Below are positions 34,931-48,300 of a stretch of DNA of 64,000 nucleotides, one piece after another. This stretch comes from Chaunax sp. Z400 (Eukaryota; Chordata; Actinopteri; Lophiiformes; Chaunacidae): the NCBI GenBank assembly GCA_037577475.1, contig CM075204.1:3717355-3781354 (forward strand), written 5' to 3'. How positions within the stretch are numbered: position 1 is the first letter of the stretch; every line of letters starts with the position of its first letter. Position numbers and translations under genes: made by a program. The notes under the pieces are model-generated. The model made no database searches, was not told the origin of the DNA, and saw only the letters and a list, made by a program, of their open reading frames with translations.

Positions 34931-35050
34931 TTATATAATAATGATACAGTGATATAATAATAATGATACAACTATATCAGTTCAATTACCTCATCAAAAC
35001 ATACATATACACGTATAATAATAATGATTCGACTGTATCAGTTGAATTAC
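34931..35050 (-). repeat. 61-bp tandem duplication in the LINE 3' UTR
   Basis: The stretch beginning TATAATAATAATGATAC at 34953 recurs as TATAATAATAATGATTC at 35014. It is followed by ATATCAGTTCAATTACCTCA and GTATCAGTTGAATTACCTCA respectively. A third shorter echo starts at 34932. Confidence 0.75.
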
Positions 35051-35099
35051 CTCAACATGCCCACCTATAGACCTGTTATTTATAACCAATTTATTGTAA

Positions 35100-37775
35100 C
35101 TAATTCCTACATGTTTCGTCGTCACTATTCAAAAAATGTTTTTTCAGTTGTAGTTTAAATTTCACTTTACTATTTTCTGATGTGATATAACTGGGGAGTG
35201 AATTCCAGACATACATGGCTCTGAATATGACTGTTCGTTTGATAGCATTTGTCTTTACTTTTGGTGGTGTAAAATGACCTGCAGTGGCATGTCTAGTATT
35301 ATAATTATGTTTATCTGTACTGAAGGATAAGTTCTGATACAAAGTAAACGGGGTCTTAGTGACAGTAACGTTTCTAATAAATACTAATAATGAATAGATC
35401 AGTCTGTCCTTTACAAATAACCAGTTAAGACTCTAAGGCATTGCAACAACATTAATTCTATAGTTACAATGAAGAACTATGCGTGCTGCTCTATTCTGTA
35501 TCATCTGTAGTTTCCTTATCATTTCTACAGTGGCATTAGACACAAACTGCAGGGCAATAATCAAGGTTTGACAATATTAAGGCCTGAACTGCTTGTTTCG
35601 TGGCTGTTGGTGTCAAGAAAGTTGCACATCTTCTGATTACAGTGATCGCGCTTCCCATTTTTACAATCATCTTATTTATATGTTTTGTCCATAATAGTTT
35701 ATCATCTATGATGATGCCCAGAAGCTTGGTTTCATGCACTCGGTTAATACACGTCATTTATTCTGAGGTTTAACTTTGGTGTTTTGCTGATGGAGTATTT
35801 TGAGCCAAGCACCATGCTATTAGTCTTCAGTACATTCAGGACCAGTTGGTTTCTTTTTACCCATTCAACTATTGATCCCAATTCTACATTTAGAACCCTA
35901 TCCAACTCTCTGGTTGAGAGAGTGGATGTGTATACAGTTGAGTCATCTGCGTACATCACAATTTTAGCTTTCTTTAAGACAAGAGGTAAATCATTGGTAA
36001 AAATGTTATACAGTAAAGGTCCCAGACAACTGCCCTGGGGCACACCACAAGTTACAGCTCTGACGTCTGAATAACTTCCATTAAAGAAAACGGTCTGTGT
36101 CCTGTTATTTAAATAACTCTCAAACCAAGATAATGCAGATCGATCAAAGCCATAACATTCAAGTTTGTCCAGTAATAATTTATGATATCAAATGCTGCTG
36201 AGAGGTCTAACAGAACACCACCAACGATTTTCTTCTCATCTCTTTCCCTTAACCAGTCATCAGTCATTAGTGTTAGAGCGGTAGCCGTGGAGTGCCCTTC
36301 TCTGTATGCATGTTGGAAATCAGTAACTAAACTGTTTACAGACATAAAGTTCTTAATTTGTTCATATACAATGCTTTCCATCATCTTACTCATCACAGGC
36401 AAAATACTAATTGGACGACTATTTGATCCGGAAAATATTAATTTCTTGTTTTTAGGCAGTGGTATTATCTTGGCTTTTTTCCATTTTTGTGGACATAGAC
36501 AGTTAGTGAAACTTAAGTTTATTATATGACAAATAGCTGGTGCAATTAAATCTGCAACCAATTTAAGAAGTTTGCCTTCAAGGTTATCAACACCTGGTTG
36601 TTTATTTTTAATATTCTTTAGCCTATTTTCTACCTCCCTTGTGGTCACCTTATCAAATTTAAATGTACTATTTTTATCCTTCATAATTACATTTTTTATT
36701 AATAACTTAGATCAATTATTATCTATATTTTGTATGTTGTTGTTCATTTTCTCTACTTTATCTATGAAATAGTTATTTAAATGATTTGCAATTTCAGTAG
36801 ATTTCGTTAGGAAGTTACCTTCCACTTCTAAAAAGGATGGAGTGGGTTTAGTGTTCCTACCCAATAGATAATTGAGTGTGCTCCATAATTTTTTACTATC
36901 ATATCTAATGTTATTAATCTTATTTTCATAATATCTCTTTTTAGTTGTATTTAATTTTGTAATGAAGTTTCTTAGTTTACGATAGGCCTGCCAGTCATGA
37001 TTGTGTCCAGTTATGATAACTGTTTTTTTTGCTCGATCTCTTTGTTTCATAAGCTGTTTGATTTCATTGTCCAACCAAGGTGTTCTGACACTCCTGACAG
37101 CAAACTTCTTCTGTGGTGCATGTTTGTCGACCAAAGGCATGAAGATTTCATCAAATTCCGACAGCGCTGCATCAGGATCAGTGCTTAACATCACATTAGA
37201 CCAGGACATATTCTTGACTTCATCAACAAAACTGTCTCCATTAAATATTTTGGACGAACTTTTAAGTACAACTTTGGGTCCAGGCTTGGTTACTTTTGTA
37301 TTCCTTACAATAATGATCAAATTGTGATCACTAAAACCAGTCAGAACGGATAGAATTTTAGAGCATAGTTCAGGTGTGTTAGTAAAAATGTGATCAATAC
37401 AGGTTTAAGTCAAAGTACCATCATTCCTTAAACTTATCCTGGTAGGTTTGTTAATTACTTGTAATAATCCACAGCTTTCTGTAACAGTTCGAAGTTTGTT
37501 TTTTAGTGGGCAGTTTTGTGAAAACAAGTCTATATTCATATCACCCAAAAAAAATGTTTCATGACCCAGAGTACTGCTATAGTCTAACATTTCACATATT
37601 GTATCCAAATAAGTATTATTAAAACTTGGCGGTCTGTAACAACAGCCAACTAATAATGGCTTCAAATGAGGGAGATGTATTTGCAACCAAAGCAGTCAGT
37701 TATCTCGTTTATTTTGTTCCTAATGCTATTAGTGTTAATGTGAGCAATTCTTAGTCCCTTTTTTTGGCAAACTGT
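35100..37775 (-). pseudogene. LINE ORF2 remnant: endonuclease plus reverse transcriptase
   Basis: Endonuclease start motif GLRIAHINTNSIRNKINEI lies at about 37695-37755. It is fused directly to LQIHLPHLKPLLVGCCYRPP, so the middle of the domain, where the catalytic Glu lies, is deleted. FFLGDMNIDLF and, past an in-frame TAA (37405-37407), IDHIFTNTPEL and SDHNLI follow. A TGA at 36712-36714 is also in the same frame. The RT fingers and palm include GVDNLEGKLLK, KKAKIIPLPKNKK, SNSRPISILPVMSKMME, FQHAYREGHST and LLDLSAAFDIIN. A frameshift near 36175 leads to MPQGSCLGPLLYNIFTNDLP and the catalytic VMYADDSTVYT (YADD codons 35942-35953). Further frame changes occur near 35750 (before INRVHETKLLG) and between 35535 and 35400. 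With two stops, at least three frameshifts and the endonuclease deletion it cannot encode an active protein. Confidence 0.9.
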
Positions 37776-37780
37776 GGTGT

Positions 37781-39639
37781 AAAGTGTGAATGTCAATCAT
37801 GAGGTGTGTTTGAGTGACAGCGGTAAAGCAAGCGAGCCCACATATCTGCACAGAGTTCAAACATCTCTAGGCTGCTTTGGGGTGCTGTTACAGGGGTGTA
37901 TTATCAGTTTATCCTGCCGTGAGCATGAGTCATATGTTACTCATCCGTCACACTGCCTCTGGATAACCATGCAAATGCTTACAAAGTACTGTCCTGATGT
38001 GCCACGGCCACCCAGGACCTCCATTTTCACCAGAGCATCTGCTTGTTGATGAAGGCTAACATCAGGGAAAGGTTTCCTGCTTCTCCGCCGCCTATTCAGA
38101 TCCCTTTGGCCTTACTGGTTAAGATGGAGCACAGACTGAAGGTGGCACTTGTCAGGGCACTACTGTAAATGGATAGACCAGAGATAACATATCCATATTG
38201 ATTACATTATGAATTCTGTATTTCCACTGAATAACATTACTTCATGTGGTCTGCCAACTCTAACAGCACAGAAATCAGTGGCTTCATGTTACCTTTCCAT
38301 TAGTTAGGGGAGGGTCATTCAGCCAAAACATAACATCACAATCTGTTTAATCTCAACAATCTCATTTGCAATCTTTTGTTCTTCATTCTGACTCATTGCT
38401 AGCTGCCACAAATTCTCCATTTGCATCATTAAAACAATGTTTTTTCCATGATTTAAAATACAAGGCAGAGCCACATGAAGTCATTATTCCAATCAGCACA
38501 GTTATCTAGTCGGCTACATCGCTCTATTGGTTTGCTCATGTCGTACAGATCTGCTTGTCAATGGGGTCATGTGACATTTGGGAACAGTAGTAAGAGGACG
38601 TTAACACCACAATCTTTGTTTCCTTTGAAAAGTAGATTAAAGATGCCCTCACATTGATCACAATCCAAAATCATATCATACTGCCAACATCTACCATGAG
38701 GTGAGGTGTAGAGATTTTAAGTGTAGTTAACAGAAAGCAGAGATCCTGGGCTGAGCTACAGGAATCAGCAGGAGGAGAGGAGCATAAAGTTGTCGTGTCA
38801 AAACTGCAGCATATAACACAAACTTCCCACTCTTGAACAAAATAATTTCTGAAAATTGGGTTTGCAGAACAATTCAATGAGTGATGATGTGAACTTGATG
38901 TGAATTAAAGGAAAACACTATATAAAATGCTTTAGAGGCTCCAGAACTCCTTCAACGGCTTTCTCAGCAGAAAGAGGTTCAGATTTCTACATAAACTTTC
39001 ACCCTGCTGTAGAGTCAGAACCAGAAACACTCCATGGTTTAATCACTAAATAAAGTTGAGTCAGAAGTAAAAACACAGATGAATGTAAAACACACATCAG
39101 CACATATATATTTCATAATGTATAGGCCTGCCTCTGATGGTGGATATAGTCTATATTTATTTGTTAGAGCCTAAATACATAAATATGTAAATGTTATTTA
39201 ATGTCATTATATTGTTTGATGCAGATATGGTTGAATTATTTGAGGATTGTTGATGTTACATCTTTAATTGAATGTCAGCATTATGTATCAGTCAGGAGGT
39301 GAGACTTTTCCTCTGTGTGTCAAACAGTTTCTGACTGCAGTCAAAATGTTGTTTTTAAAGGCTAAAAACCAACAAATATGGACAGAAGCAGAGTATTTGG
39401 TTGATAAAAAACATGTTTTGAATCTTTTTTCAATACATTTTGACTTTTGGACTTTAAAACTCTAGAAATGTTTGGTTCATAGGAATCAGAAACAAAACAG
39501 TCACCACTGAAGTCTAATCCTAAATTAGTCCCATTATTTTCACCACTCTCATATCTTATAAGGTTTAAGGCTAAACAACTCAAACAAACTGATTGACAAT
39601 CATGATATTGAAATCACCTTTGTGCCGCTGGTGGCTATA
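37781..39639. other. Unique non-coding sequence
   Basis: No gene or repeat recognised. Confidence 0.5.
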
Positions 39640-39960
39640 AATAGTGAGCTTGTTCACTCGTACTCAGTATCTCCATCTTTCCTCACTGATAGTCCAACAA
39701 AGGCTCCTTAACAACGTCAGTATATTCATGAGCTTTTTAACATTGGCCATTTATGGATGATTGTGGGACGACAGTGGGAGGAGACCACACCCACACAATT
39801 TACTGCAGGTTGGTATTCATAAAGAGAAGACTGCGTACAGGTCTGCGCCACGCAGTTTTATAGAACTGAGTATTTTCTTGTATAAGTACATCCTGAGGTC
39901 TGTGAGTACGAAATGTTTTAGGATGGAATCTACACTGAGTTTTATAAATGAGGCCCCTGG
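39640..39960. repeat. Transposon-end-like repeat next to the ACT/GT array
   Basis: The segment contains GGTTGGTATTCATAAAGAG and GCAGTTTTATAGAACTGAG, and ends with TTTTATAAATGAGGCCCCTG at about 39940-39959. Read on the minus strand this end is CAGGGGCCTCATTTATAAAA, which I recall as the terminus of a non-autonomous DNA transposon family widespread in fish. No partner terminus was found, so the left limit is a guess. Confidence 0.4.
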
Positions 39961-39974
39961 TCTCTGAATTCTAC

Positions 39975-42352
39975 AAGTGTACTGTACTACTACTACTACT
40001 ACTGTACTACTACTGTACTACTACTACTGTACTACTACTACTACTACTACTGTACTACTACTACTACTGTACTACTACTACTACTGTACTACTACTACTG
40101 TACTACTACTACTACTGTACTACTACTACTGTACTACTACTACTGTACTACTACTACTACTGTTACTACTACTGTTACTACTACTACTACTGTTACTACT
40201 ACTGTTACTACTACTACTACTGTACTACTACTGTACTACTACTACTACTGTTACTACTACTGTTACTACTACTACTACTGTACTACTACTACTGTACTAC
40301 TACTACTGTACTACTACTACTACTGTACTACTACTACTACTGTACTACTACTACTGTACTACTACTACTACTGTACTACTACTACTGTACTACTACTACT
40401 GTACTACTACTACTACTGTTACTACTACTGTTACTACTACTACTACTGTTACTACTACTGTTACTACTACTACTACTGTACTACTACTGTACTACTACTA
40501 CTACTGTTACTACTACTGTTACTACTACTACTACTGTACTACTACGGTACTACTACTACTACTGTACTACTACTACACTACTACTGTACTACTACTACTA
40601 CTACTGTACTACTACTACTACTGTACTACTACTACTACTGTACTACTGTACTACTACTGTACTACTACTACTACTGTACTACTACTTTACTACTACTACT
40701 GTACTACTACTGTACTACTACTGTACTACTACTACTACTGTACTACTACTGTACTACTACTACTACTGTTACTACTACTACTGTACTACTACTACTACTA
40801 CTGTACTACTACTGTACTACTACTACACTACTACTACTACTGTACTACTACTACTACTGTACTACTACTACTGTACTACTATTACTGTACTACTACTACA
40901 CTACTACTGTACTACTGTACTACTACTACTACTGTACTACTACTACTGTACTACTACTACTACTGTACTACTACTACTACTACTACTGTACTACTACTAC
41001 TGTACTACTACTGTACTACTACTACTACTGTACTACTACTACTGTACTACTACTACTACTGTACTACTACTACTACTGTACTACTACTACTGTACTACTA
41101 CTACACTACTACTGTACTACTGTACTACTACTACTGTACTACTACTACACTACTACTGTACTACTACTACTGTACTACTACTACACTACTACTGTACTAC
41201 TGTACTACTACTACTACTGTACTACTATACTACTACTACTACTGTACTACTACTACTGTACTACTACTACACTACTGTACTACTGTACTACTACTGTACT
41301 ACTACTACTACTGTACTACTACTACTACTACTGTACTACTACTGTACTACTACTACTACTGTTACTACTACTACTACTACTGTACCACTATTGTACTACT
41401 ACTACTACTGTACTACTACTACTACTGTACAACTACTTTACTACTACTACTGTACTACTACTGTACTACTACTGTACTACTACTGTACTACTACTACTAC
41501 TGTACTACTACTGTACTACTACTACTACTGTACTACTACTGTACTACTACTACTACTGTACTACTACTGTTACTACTACTACTACTGTACTACTACTGTA
41601 CTACTACTACACTACTACTACTACTGTACTACTACTACTACTGTACTACTATTACTGTACTACTACTACACTACTACTGTACTACTACTACTGTACTACT
41701 ACTACTGTACTACTACTACTACTGTACTACTACTACTACTGTACTACTATTACTGTACTACTACTACACTACTACTGTACTACTGTACTACTACTACTAC
41801 TGTACTACTACTACTGTACTACTACTACTACTGTACTACTACTACTACTGTACTACTACTACTGTACTACTACTACTGTACTACTACTACACTACTACTG
41901 TACTACTACTACTGTACTACTACTACTGTACTACTACTACTACTGTACTACTACTACTACTGTACTACTACTACTGTACTACTACTACTGTACTACTACT
42001 ACACTACTACTGTACTACTACTACTGTACTACTACTACTGTACTACTACTACACTACTACTGTACTACTACTACTGTACTACTACTACACTACTACACTA
42101 CTACTGTACTACTACTACTGTACTACTACTACACTACTACTGTACTACTGTACTACTACTACTACTGTACTACTATACTACTACTACTACTGTACTACTA
42201 CTACTGTACTACTACTGTACTACTGTACTACTACTACTGTACTACTATACTACTACTACTACTGTACTACTACTACTGTACTACTACTACACTACTGTAC
42301 TACTGTACTACTACTGTACTACTACTACTACTGTACTACTACTACTGTACCG
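39975..42352. repeat. 2.4-kb (ACT)n-GT array with higher-order structure
   Basis: Blocks of two to seven ACT triplets are separated by GT (ACTACTACTGTACTACT), giving unit lengths of 3k+2. Variants include CTGTTACT near the start (40160-40520), ACTACACTACT, ACTATTACTG (about 40880, 41650, 41747) and ACTATACTACT (about 41225, 42178, 42244). The 105 bp from 41221 are repeated from 42241, a spacing of exactly 1020 bp. The plus strand has no stop codon in any frame, so frames of 806 and 792 codons run through it, encoding only Tyr/Leu/Thr/Val/Cys. They are artefacts, not genes. Confidence 0.97.
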
Positions 42353-45300
42353 TAATGCTTTCTACTGAAAGGATTATATAGGCAGAAACTGACATCTTTA
42401 GATGATTTATTTTTAGATAATAAAATCTGTCAGTCTATGAATTGTGAGAGACATTTTATTCTGAGACATTTTATGTTACATTAACATCATCCTATGACAG
42501 GCTGTAGACTTTGGCAAACTCTTAGACCCAGATTTCAGCTCCAACGCCTGAAATTGAATTCCACAAAAGAATAAAAGAGTGATTGGAACAAAGTTCCAGC
42601 TCATAAAGATACAGAATATGATATCACATAACAGATGTCTGATTTGTGTATTAACCTCCAAATGTTTAAATATGATGAAAAAATGGAGGCTTCACTGATA
42701 CTTGAGGAGAACACACCATGAGTCCCACTTGGGTCCCAGTGGAAATCAAACCTCTGACCCTGGAAATGTATAAGTGTCATTCCACATGACTTTAAAAGCA
42801 AACCACTAGTACAAGAGTGAGAGCTCTATAAAGAGCAACATGTGAAAGAACCATGTCACCAGTGCTCACAATGTTTACAGTCATTTACAGAAGCAATGTG
42901 ATTGATTTCAGATCCAAGAGCAGTGAGTCGGTGGTCGAGACGTTCACAGTGGAGAGCTGGAGAGGAGGAGCTGAAAAGGATGGAGGGAAAAAGAGGAGAG
43001 ACAATGGAAGAAGCAGCTCAGCTGTGAGAGACAGACGATAACTATGTGACAGAATTTTCTAAAATTAGAAGAGGAGAGGCAGCAATCTGAATCTGAGCCA
43101 TATGTGTCTAGAGAAAATTAATTAGCTTAGCATCACAGCAATAAAGTTTTAAATCTGCAAAGAAAATACAAATCATTGTTCCGCATTCACACAAACACAA
43201 ACGCTTTGGATGAAACACACTGATCCTAAATGTTACTTAGCCTTAAACAACCAAAAGCCTACATTTACTGGTTTACCTTATGAGGACTCACTTTTGTTCT
43301 TCAATGGCAATGTTAGTGTGTATATTTAAAACTAAAATATGATTAGTACAAGAACTTACACATATACATGCACACACAAGAGTACAGCAGATAGATAAGA
43401 GAACACTAAATCTCACTGTCTGTGTCATGCACATTCATGGAACCAAAATCCTACTGCTGAGACCATTAGGCAAATGTCTGACATGCTGCGCAGACAAGGT
43501 GTGATGTAAAGATGGGTGAGAGACAAAGGGTGAGAGAGACTAATGAAATGAAAAGCAGGGAGCTTGTCTCAGTTTGGTCCCGTCTCTACAGATCCAGAGA
43601 TGGAGACTGCAGGGGAAGCCATGACCCTGTCAGGACTACAAACTCAACCGGTTTTCAGATTTGTTTTTTGCCATGCCAACACTTTTTAAAGCCTAATACA
43701 AGCCAAATGCTAAAGATGGTTATTAAATACACAAAGGGCAACATGGAAGACTGTTGTCACATATCGTTAAGAAATGAGTTGTATAATGAAAGGACTTAAA
43801 TTGAAACTGATTCTGTTGTCCCGTCTTTCCACCTGTCTGTCTCTCATGACAGTTCTCTTTCCTGTCTTCTATATCTGCTTGTGTCTGTTTCTTTAGCTCC
43901 AACATACATTGTTAGTACAGCACACATGGATACACGCATGCATGCATGCACAGAGACAAATGCCAAGGTGCTTCCTTTATGCTGCCCTCTGGTGATATGT
44001 ACATGACATTTTGTCAAACTTACAGCTGAAGAAAGCCGTCATTAACTCCTGACAGCAGCCAGTCCCATGGTGCCTCATTCGGTACAGGTCAATGCATCAC
44101 ATTGTAATTTCCCATACTCTGTTACACTCTGTTAGTCTGAACAGTGCTCCTCTATAACTGAAGCACAGGCTACAAAGTGTTGGTGGTCACATGCCATGTT
44201 GCATGCTGCCATGCTAAATCTGGCAGGTTTATGCATGTTGTGTCTGATTGTGTGTCGCTCAAGAGGAAGAGCAAGCACCAATACTGAGATTTAGTGCTTT
44301 CATTTTATTCCACGTATGGCATTACAATCTGGTCTGCTCAGGCTGCTAACTCTTCTTTTTGAATGACAAATGCAAGATTCATCACCAACAGCGATCAATA
44401 TTTACCTTGAGACCATTTATTAACAAGATGAAGTCTCAAGATCCACCTGCACACATGAGGCTACAATGTCCATGTCATTTCATGTTAGGAAGCAACAACA
44501 CGTGTTCTCCTTACAAGCTGTGTGGTTAAAATGGGAAGTCTGTCATGTCACAAGATGAAAAGTCTTGTGCTCAACAAAATCCAAACACTTAATCCACTGG
44601 GATACAAGCATATACTTATAAATTCATTAATCTCTCCAGCTAATGAGAAATAGTAGAGGTCATTTGGACATTAGGGTCTGGAGATCTGGGGATCAGAGGT
44701 GACAAACATCATCAAGCCAATAGCACTCCAGCATTTGATGCATCTCTTCACAACAACTGATTGATGGACCAAATGACTGTCAGCCATGCTACTTTCCAGG
44801 CCTCCATTTACTCTATAAACTCAGATCAACATTTCCTCTTTCTTCTTTCATTATCCTGTCTTTTACTGAGTCATTCAGACACGTGGACATTACAAGCATC
44901 AAGTCAAAGAAATATGCACTAATGTAGATATATGCACTATACAAGCTGACTGGCTTTGAAATTGATCCCATGTCTCAGAGGAGTAACTAGTCCTATGGAT
45001 TTACTAATATATGTGAAAGTGTCATCAAGAGTAAGGGTGAGAGTCTATTTACTACCGCAGCATTCCTTATTTTGATGAGTTCTGTTGCTAATGAAGTGCA
45101 CCGTAGGACTAACGACTTCTCATGTCCCGTCTTGGGATCACTGAAGAAATCCACTGTTAAACCACACCACTTGAGAAAGGTCTTCTTTCTAAACCGGCAG
45201 AATCTGGGCTTGACTTCAGTCGTCGGCTGATCCTAAAGATAAAGATATTCAGAGGATATGTTGATCTAGACTCTCTCTAGATCATTAACAAGATTTGATT

Positions 45301-48300
45301 TGCAGGGGGTGAAGTGACGGCAGGTGAAGATGGGATAGTCAAGCCAGGAGGAGGGATTTACTTTGTTTTGCTTATTGATTGGTTGGAGGTTCAGCTACAG
45401 GTCTGACTGAGGTAGGAGACAGACAGGAAATAGCTACATGCTCCTCCAAGGCCCTCCAATCCACTGAGAACATTGCTCCTGTGAACTACAGCCTGTGACT
45501 TTAAGAGGTAACCTGGATCAGTTCAGCCATGGTTCAGAGACACTTTCTCGGGCTTTAACTACATCAGTGTGGATATCACTGAATGGACTGACAGACAAAC
45601 GAGACAAGGAGAACTATTCGTGGCTCATCACTATACGTATTAGATTCAGTTCATACTAATCCTTTAACTGTGAATCATCTGCAGAAGGTAATAGTTTAGG
45701 AGTTGGTTCCATATTGAAGGATGTCATAGCATACAAGACCCTTTTTTGATAAGATGAGTTGTGGATATTATGTACTGATTGTTTCACAGTTTTGCACTTT
45801 CTGGTGCATACATGTATCCAAAACACTGAATGAATGTTGTTGGGTCACATTTTTAGTGGTCACCATGGTAACCTCTGCAAAACAGTGTCTGTCAGTCCGA
45901 AAGAGACATGTGACTTGTGAATGCACAGTATAATGGGAAAGGCTGCAGCCCTCTGCATCCCTGCACAGGACGAGACAGTATGGGAAATTTGCAGGAATAA
46001 AAAAGGAATTACATTTTGCATTTTGCATTTTGCAATTGAGGAATGCATATAATGATTAAGAGTTTAAGTAATTAGGCGGACCAGTTTTTACATGACAATG
46101 TCATAGGTGGAAATTACTTCCAATTATAAGAAATCCAATTATAATCAAATCATTACGTGAATGTAAAGGCAAATGACTTGCTGTGTGATGCTATAATTTA
46201 ATCTTCTCTAAAATAACACTTGTGCTTTCACATAACAAGACATTAATGTGCATAAGGTGGCCACAACACATTGGCAGCAATGGGGGGTGGCATTTTAGCC
46301 TTAAACGGATAGGGACAGCCGTAGAGGTGACAGGAAATGCATGGGGTGCACGCTCCACCGACCAAGCCAAACACGCCCGTTTTAGACCAATGTTGATAGA
46401 AGACTTGAACATTTGTGTCCAAGGACACAAATACTCCCACCACTCTAAAATAGTTTGTGGTGATATGTACACATCATAACCTCTATCATGGTAGAATGTG
46501 AGCAAACTGAAAATTGCTAAATACAGTTCAAATATGGCTAAAAATGTAAAAAAAATAAGGTGACTAAACAAACGGATTATGAGATGCACACCTTTAGGGC
46601 CCTTACAAAGCAGGTAAGAAATTGTATTAAATTCTATCCAGTGGTTTTTGGGGAGATGTGGATAGACTATACACCCTCTCAAACCTACCTATGGATGAAC
46701 AGACGGAGGGTCAGACAAGTTTAACCTGATTTGGCCCCTTTGGCACAGCGTCACGTTTCCTTTCCTACAAAGCTTTCTAATACAACACGCAGACCGAGGC
46801 CTCAGCTGAATCCTCACCTCTCAGAGAGCATCGACACAAATTAGATTAAGGTTCATAAAGATACTATTCTTTATACTGCAGTTTTATTGGATGCCATTAC
46901 ATGCTGCTCCTCTTGTGTCCAGCACCATTACCTGTGAGATCAAATAGTCATTACACTTACCACAGGACTGACTTTTCTGCTGGAGGCATATCATTTCCCC
47001 CCAAGTGCCAAAGTAGGCCCATTTTCCAGGTGAGCTTCACTGAACAGCATGAAAGGTCTCCTGATTTCTCACATGGGTGACTTTCTGCCTGCAGCATGCT
47101 GCTGTGCTCAACATGACCCCCCCTCACCTCCCATTCACCATCAGCACGGCTCACCCGCCAACCCTGCTCACAACCAGAAAATTCTTTCTTTCCGCAAGAT
47201 TTAAATGACATCTCTTGTGTTGTTCACATTTTGTTGTTCAGTAGCAGCAGGAAGCAGTAAAAGCACCTGAGGATAAACAGCTGAGGTAAACATGCAGCAC
47301 CCCCCCCCACCACCACCACATATACACCCCATTACCTCCACTCACCCACTGCTCCAATCATTCAATCCATCCGTCATGAATTTTAATCACCTTACAAGCA
47401 TGACATTAACCTTTTCGTACAGCAAGCAGCCATCACATCCTCTCATGTGTGACCTGCAGATCCATCCTGTGGTTAATTTGGGCTGGCAGAGGGTGGTCCC
47501 CTGCTGGGGGGTGTGGGTGAACAACCAGCTATGAGACAGGTCTCTTGGCACCCACCTGGAGATTAAACGCTGAAGTGAGAGCAGAAGGTTAGTCCTGACA
47601 TGCTTGTAATAAACCTGCACTACACCAAACAACAGACTGCATCACTGGTGGTGTGCTAACAGCCATAGCATCCAGCTCAGGCTCAGCTACATGGCTGTGG
47701 AATCTGAAATGTTTTAAGAGCATCAAGTAAATTCTCCAAACAGGCTTATCTGGAGCAACTTATGTTTTGTAATATCAGGGGATAGAATTAGCTCCAATTC
47801 CAAGATCACAACAGCAGCAGCAAACGCACAGGTTCACATTTATTATAATCTTAAAATATTCACACAAAAATGAAAGAGTGTAAAAGTCGATTCATTTTAA
47901 AGTGGGGACATAATGCAGCTGTGAGAGGATGAACTGAGGTAGTTCATGATGACAAACTGGAAGAGGAGTAACCAGGTCGCTCCCTCCAGGGTTTAACAGC
48001 TGAAACCACAGGAAGACGATTCATTGGCTCTTCATTAAAACCCATTGCAGCTTTTCTTGCTCTGTAATACAGGTCGGAAGAAACTGCTGCTCGAAACACT
48101 CAAGGGAACGAATGCAGACTGATTGGTGAACATGAGCAAAATGGAATGCAGATTATAATCATTGTGTCACAGTGGGGTGGATTAATCACTGTTTCAGAGC
48201 TCAGGTACGAATGTGAAAGCTAAATGGTTTGCAGGTGATAATGAGCTCCAGGGAAACGGCTCTGCTTCAATCTCAATTCAATTTCATAAATGAAACAAAC

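Larger units (their letters stand above)
34629..37780 (-). mobile_element. CR1/L2-group non-LTR retrotransposon (LINE), degraded, minus strand
   Basis: A 3.15-kb element reading right to left. It begins inside the N-terminal part of the endonuclease domain (about 37770) and ends in a short A-rich 3' tail (plus strand TTTGTTTATTGTTTGTTTAT, 34631-34650). Order along the element: endonuclease (internally deleted), linker, reverse transcriptase with YADD, C-terminal tail ending VWNSLPSYITSENSK, then a roughly 450-bp 3' UTR with a terminal stem-loop. ORF1 and the promoter are missing, so it is 5'-truncated. The clade call rests on the RT/endonuclease motifs and the CTAATGGGGATCCTAATAAA-type 3' end. 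I cannot separate L2, Rex1/Babar or related fish families with certainty. No clear target-site duplication was found. Confidence 0.92.

Noticed and set aside
34600..37760. GTGAGCA near both ends of the LINE as a target-site duplication
   Set aside because: The right-hand copy (near 37741) lies inside the endonuclease coding motif of the element, so the match is coincidental.
39948..42368. Plus-strand frames of 806 and 792 codons
   Set aside because: They exist only because the ACT/GT array has no stop codon in any plus frame; the peptides are pure Tyr/Leu/Thr/Val/Cys repeats.
46191..46682. 163-codon minus-strand frame
   Set aside because: The longest non-repetitive frame, but with no domain, no splice or start context, and overlapping frames on both strands. 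Probably chance or a decayed unclassified repeat.
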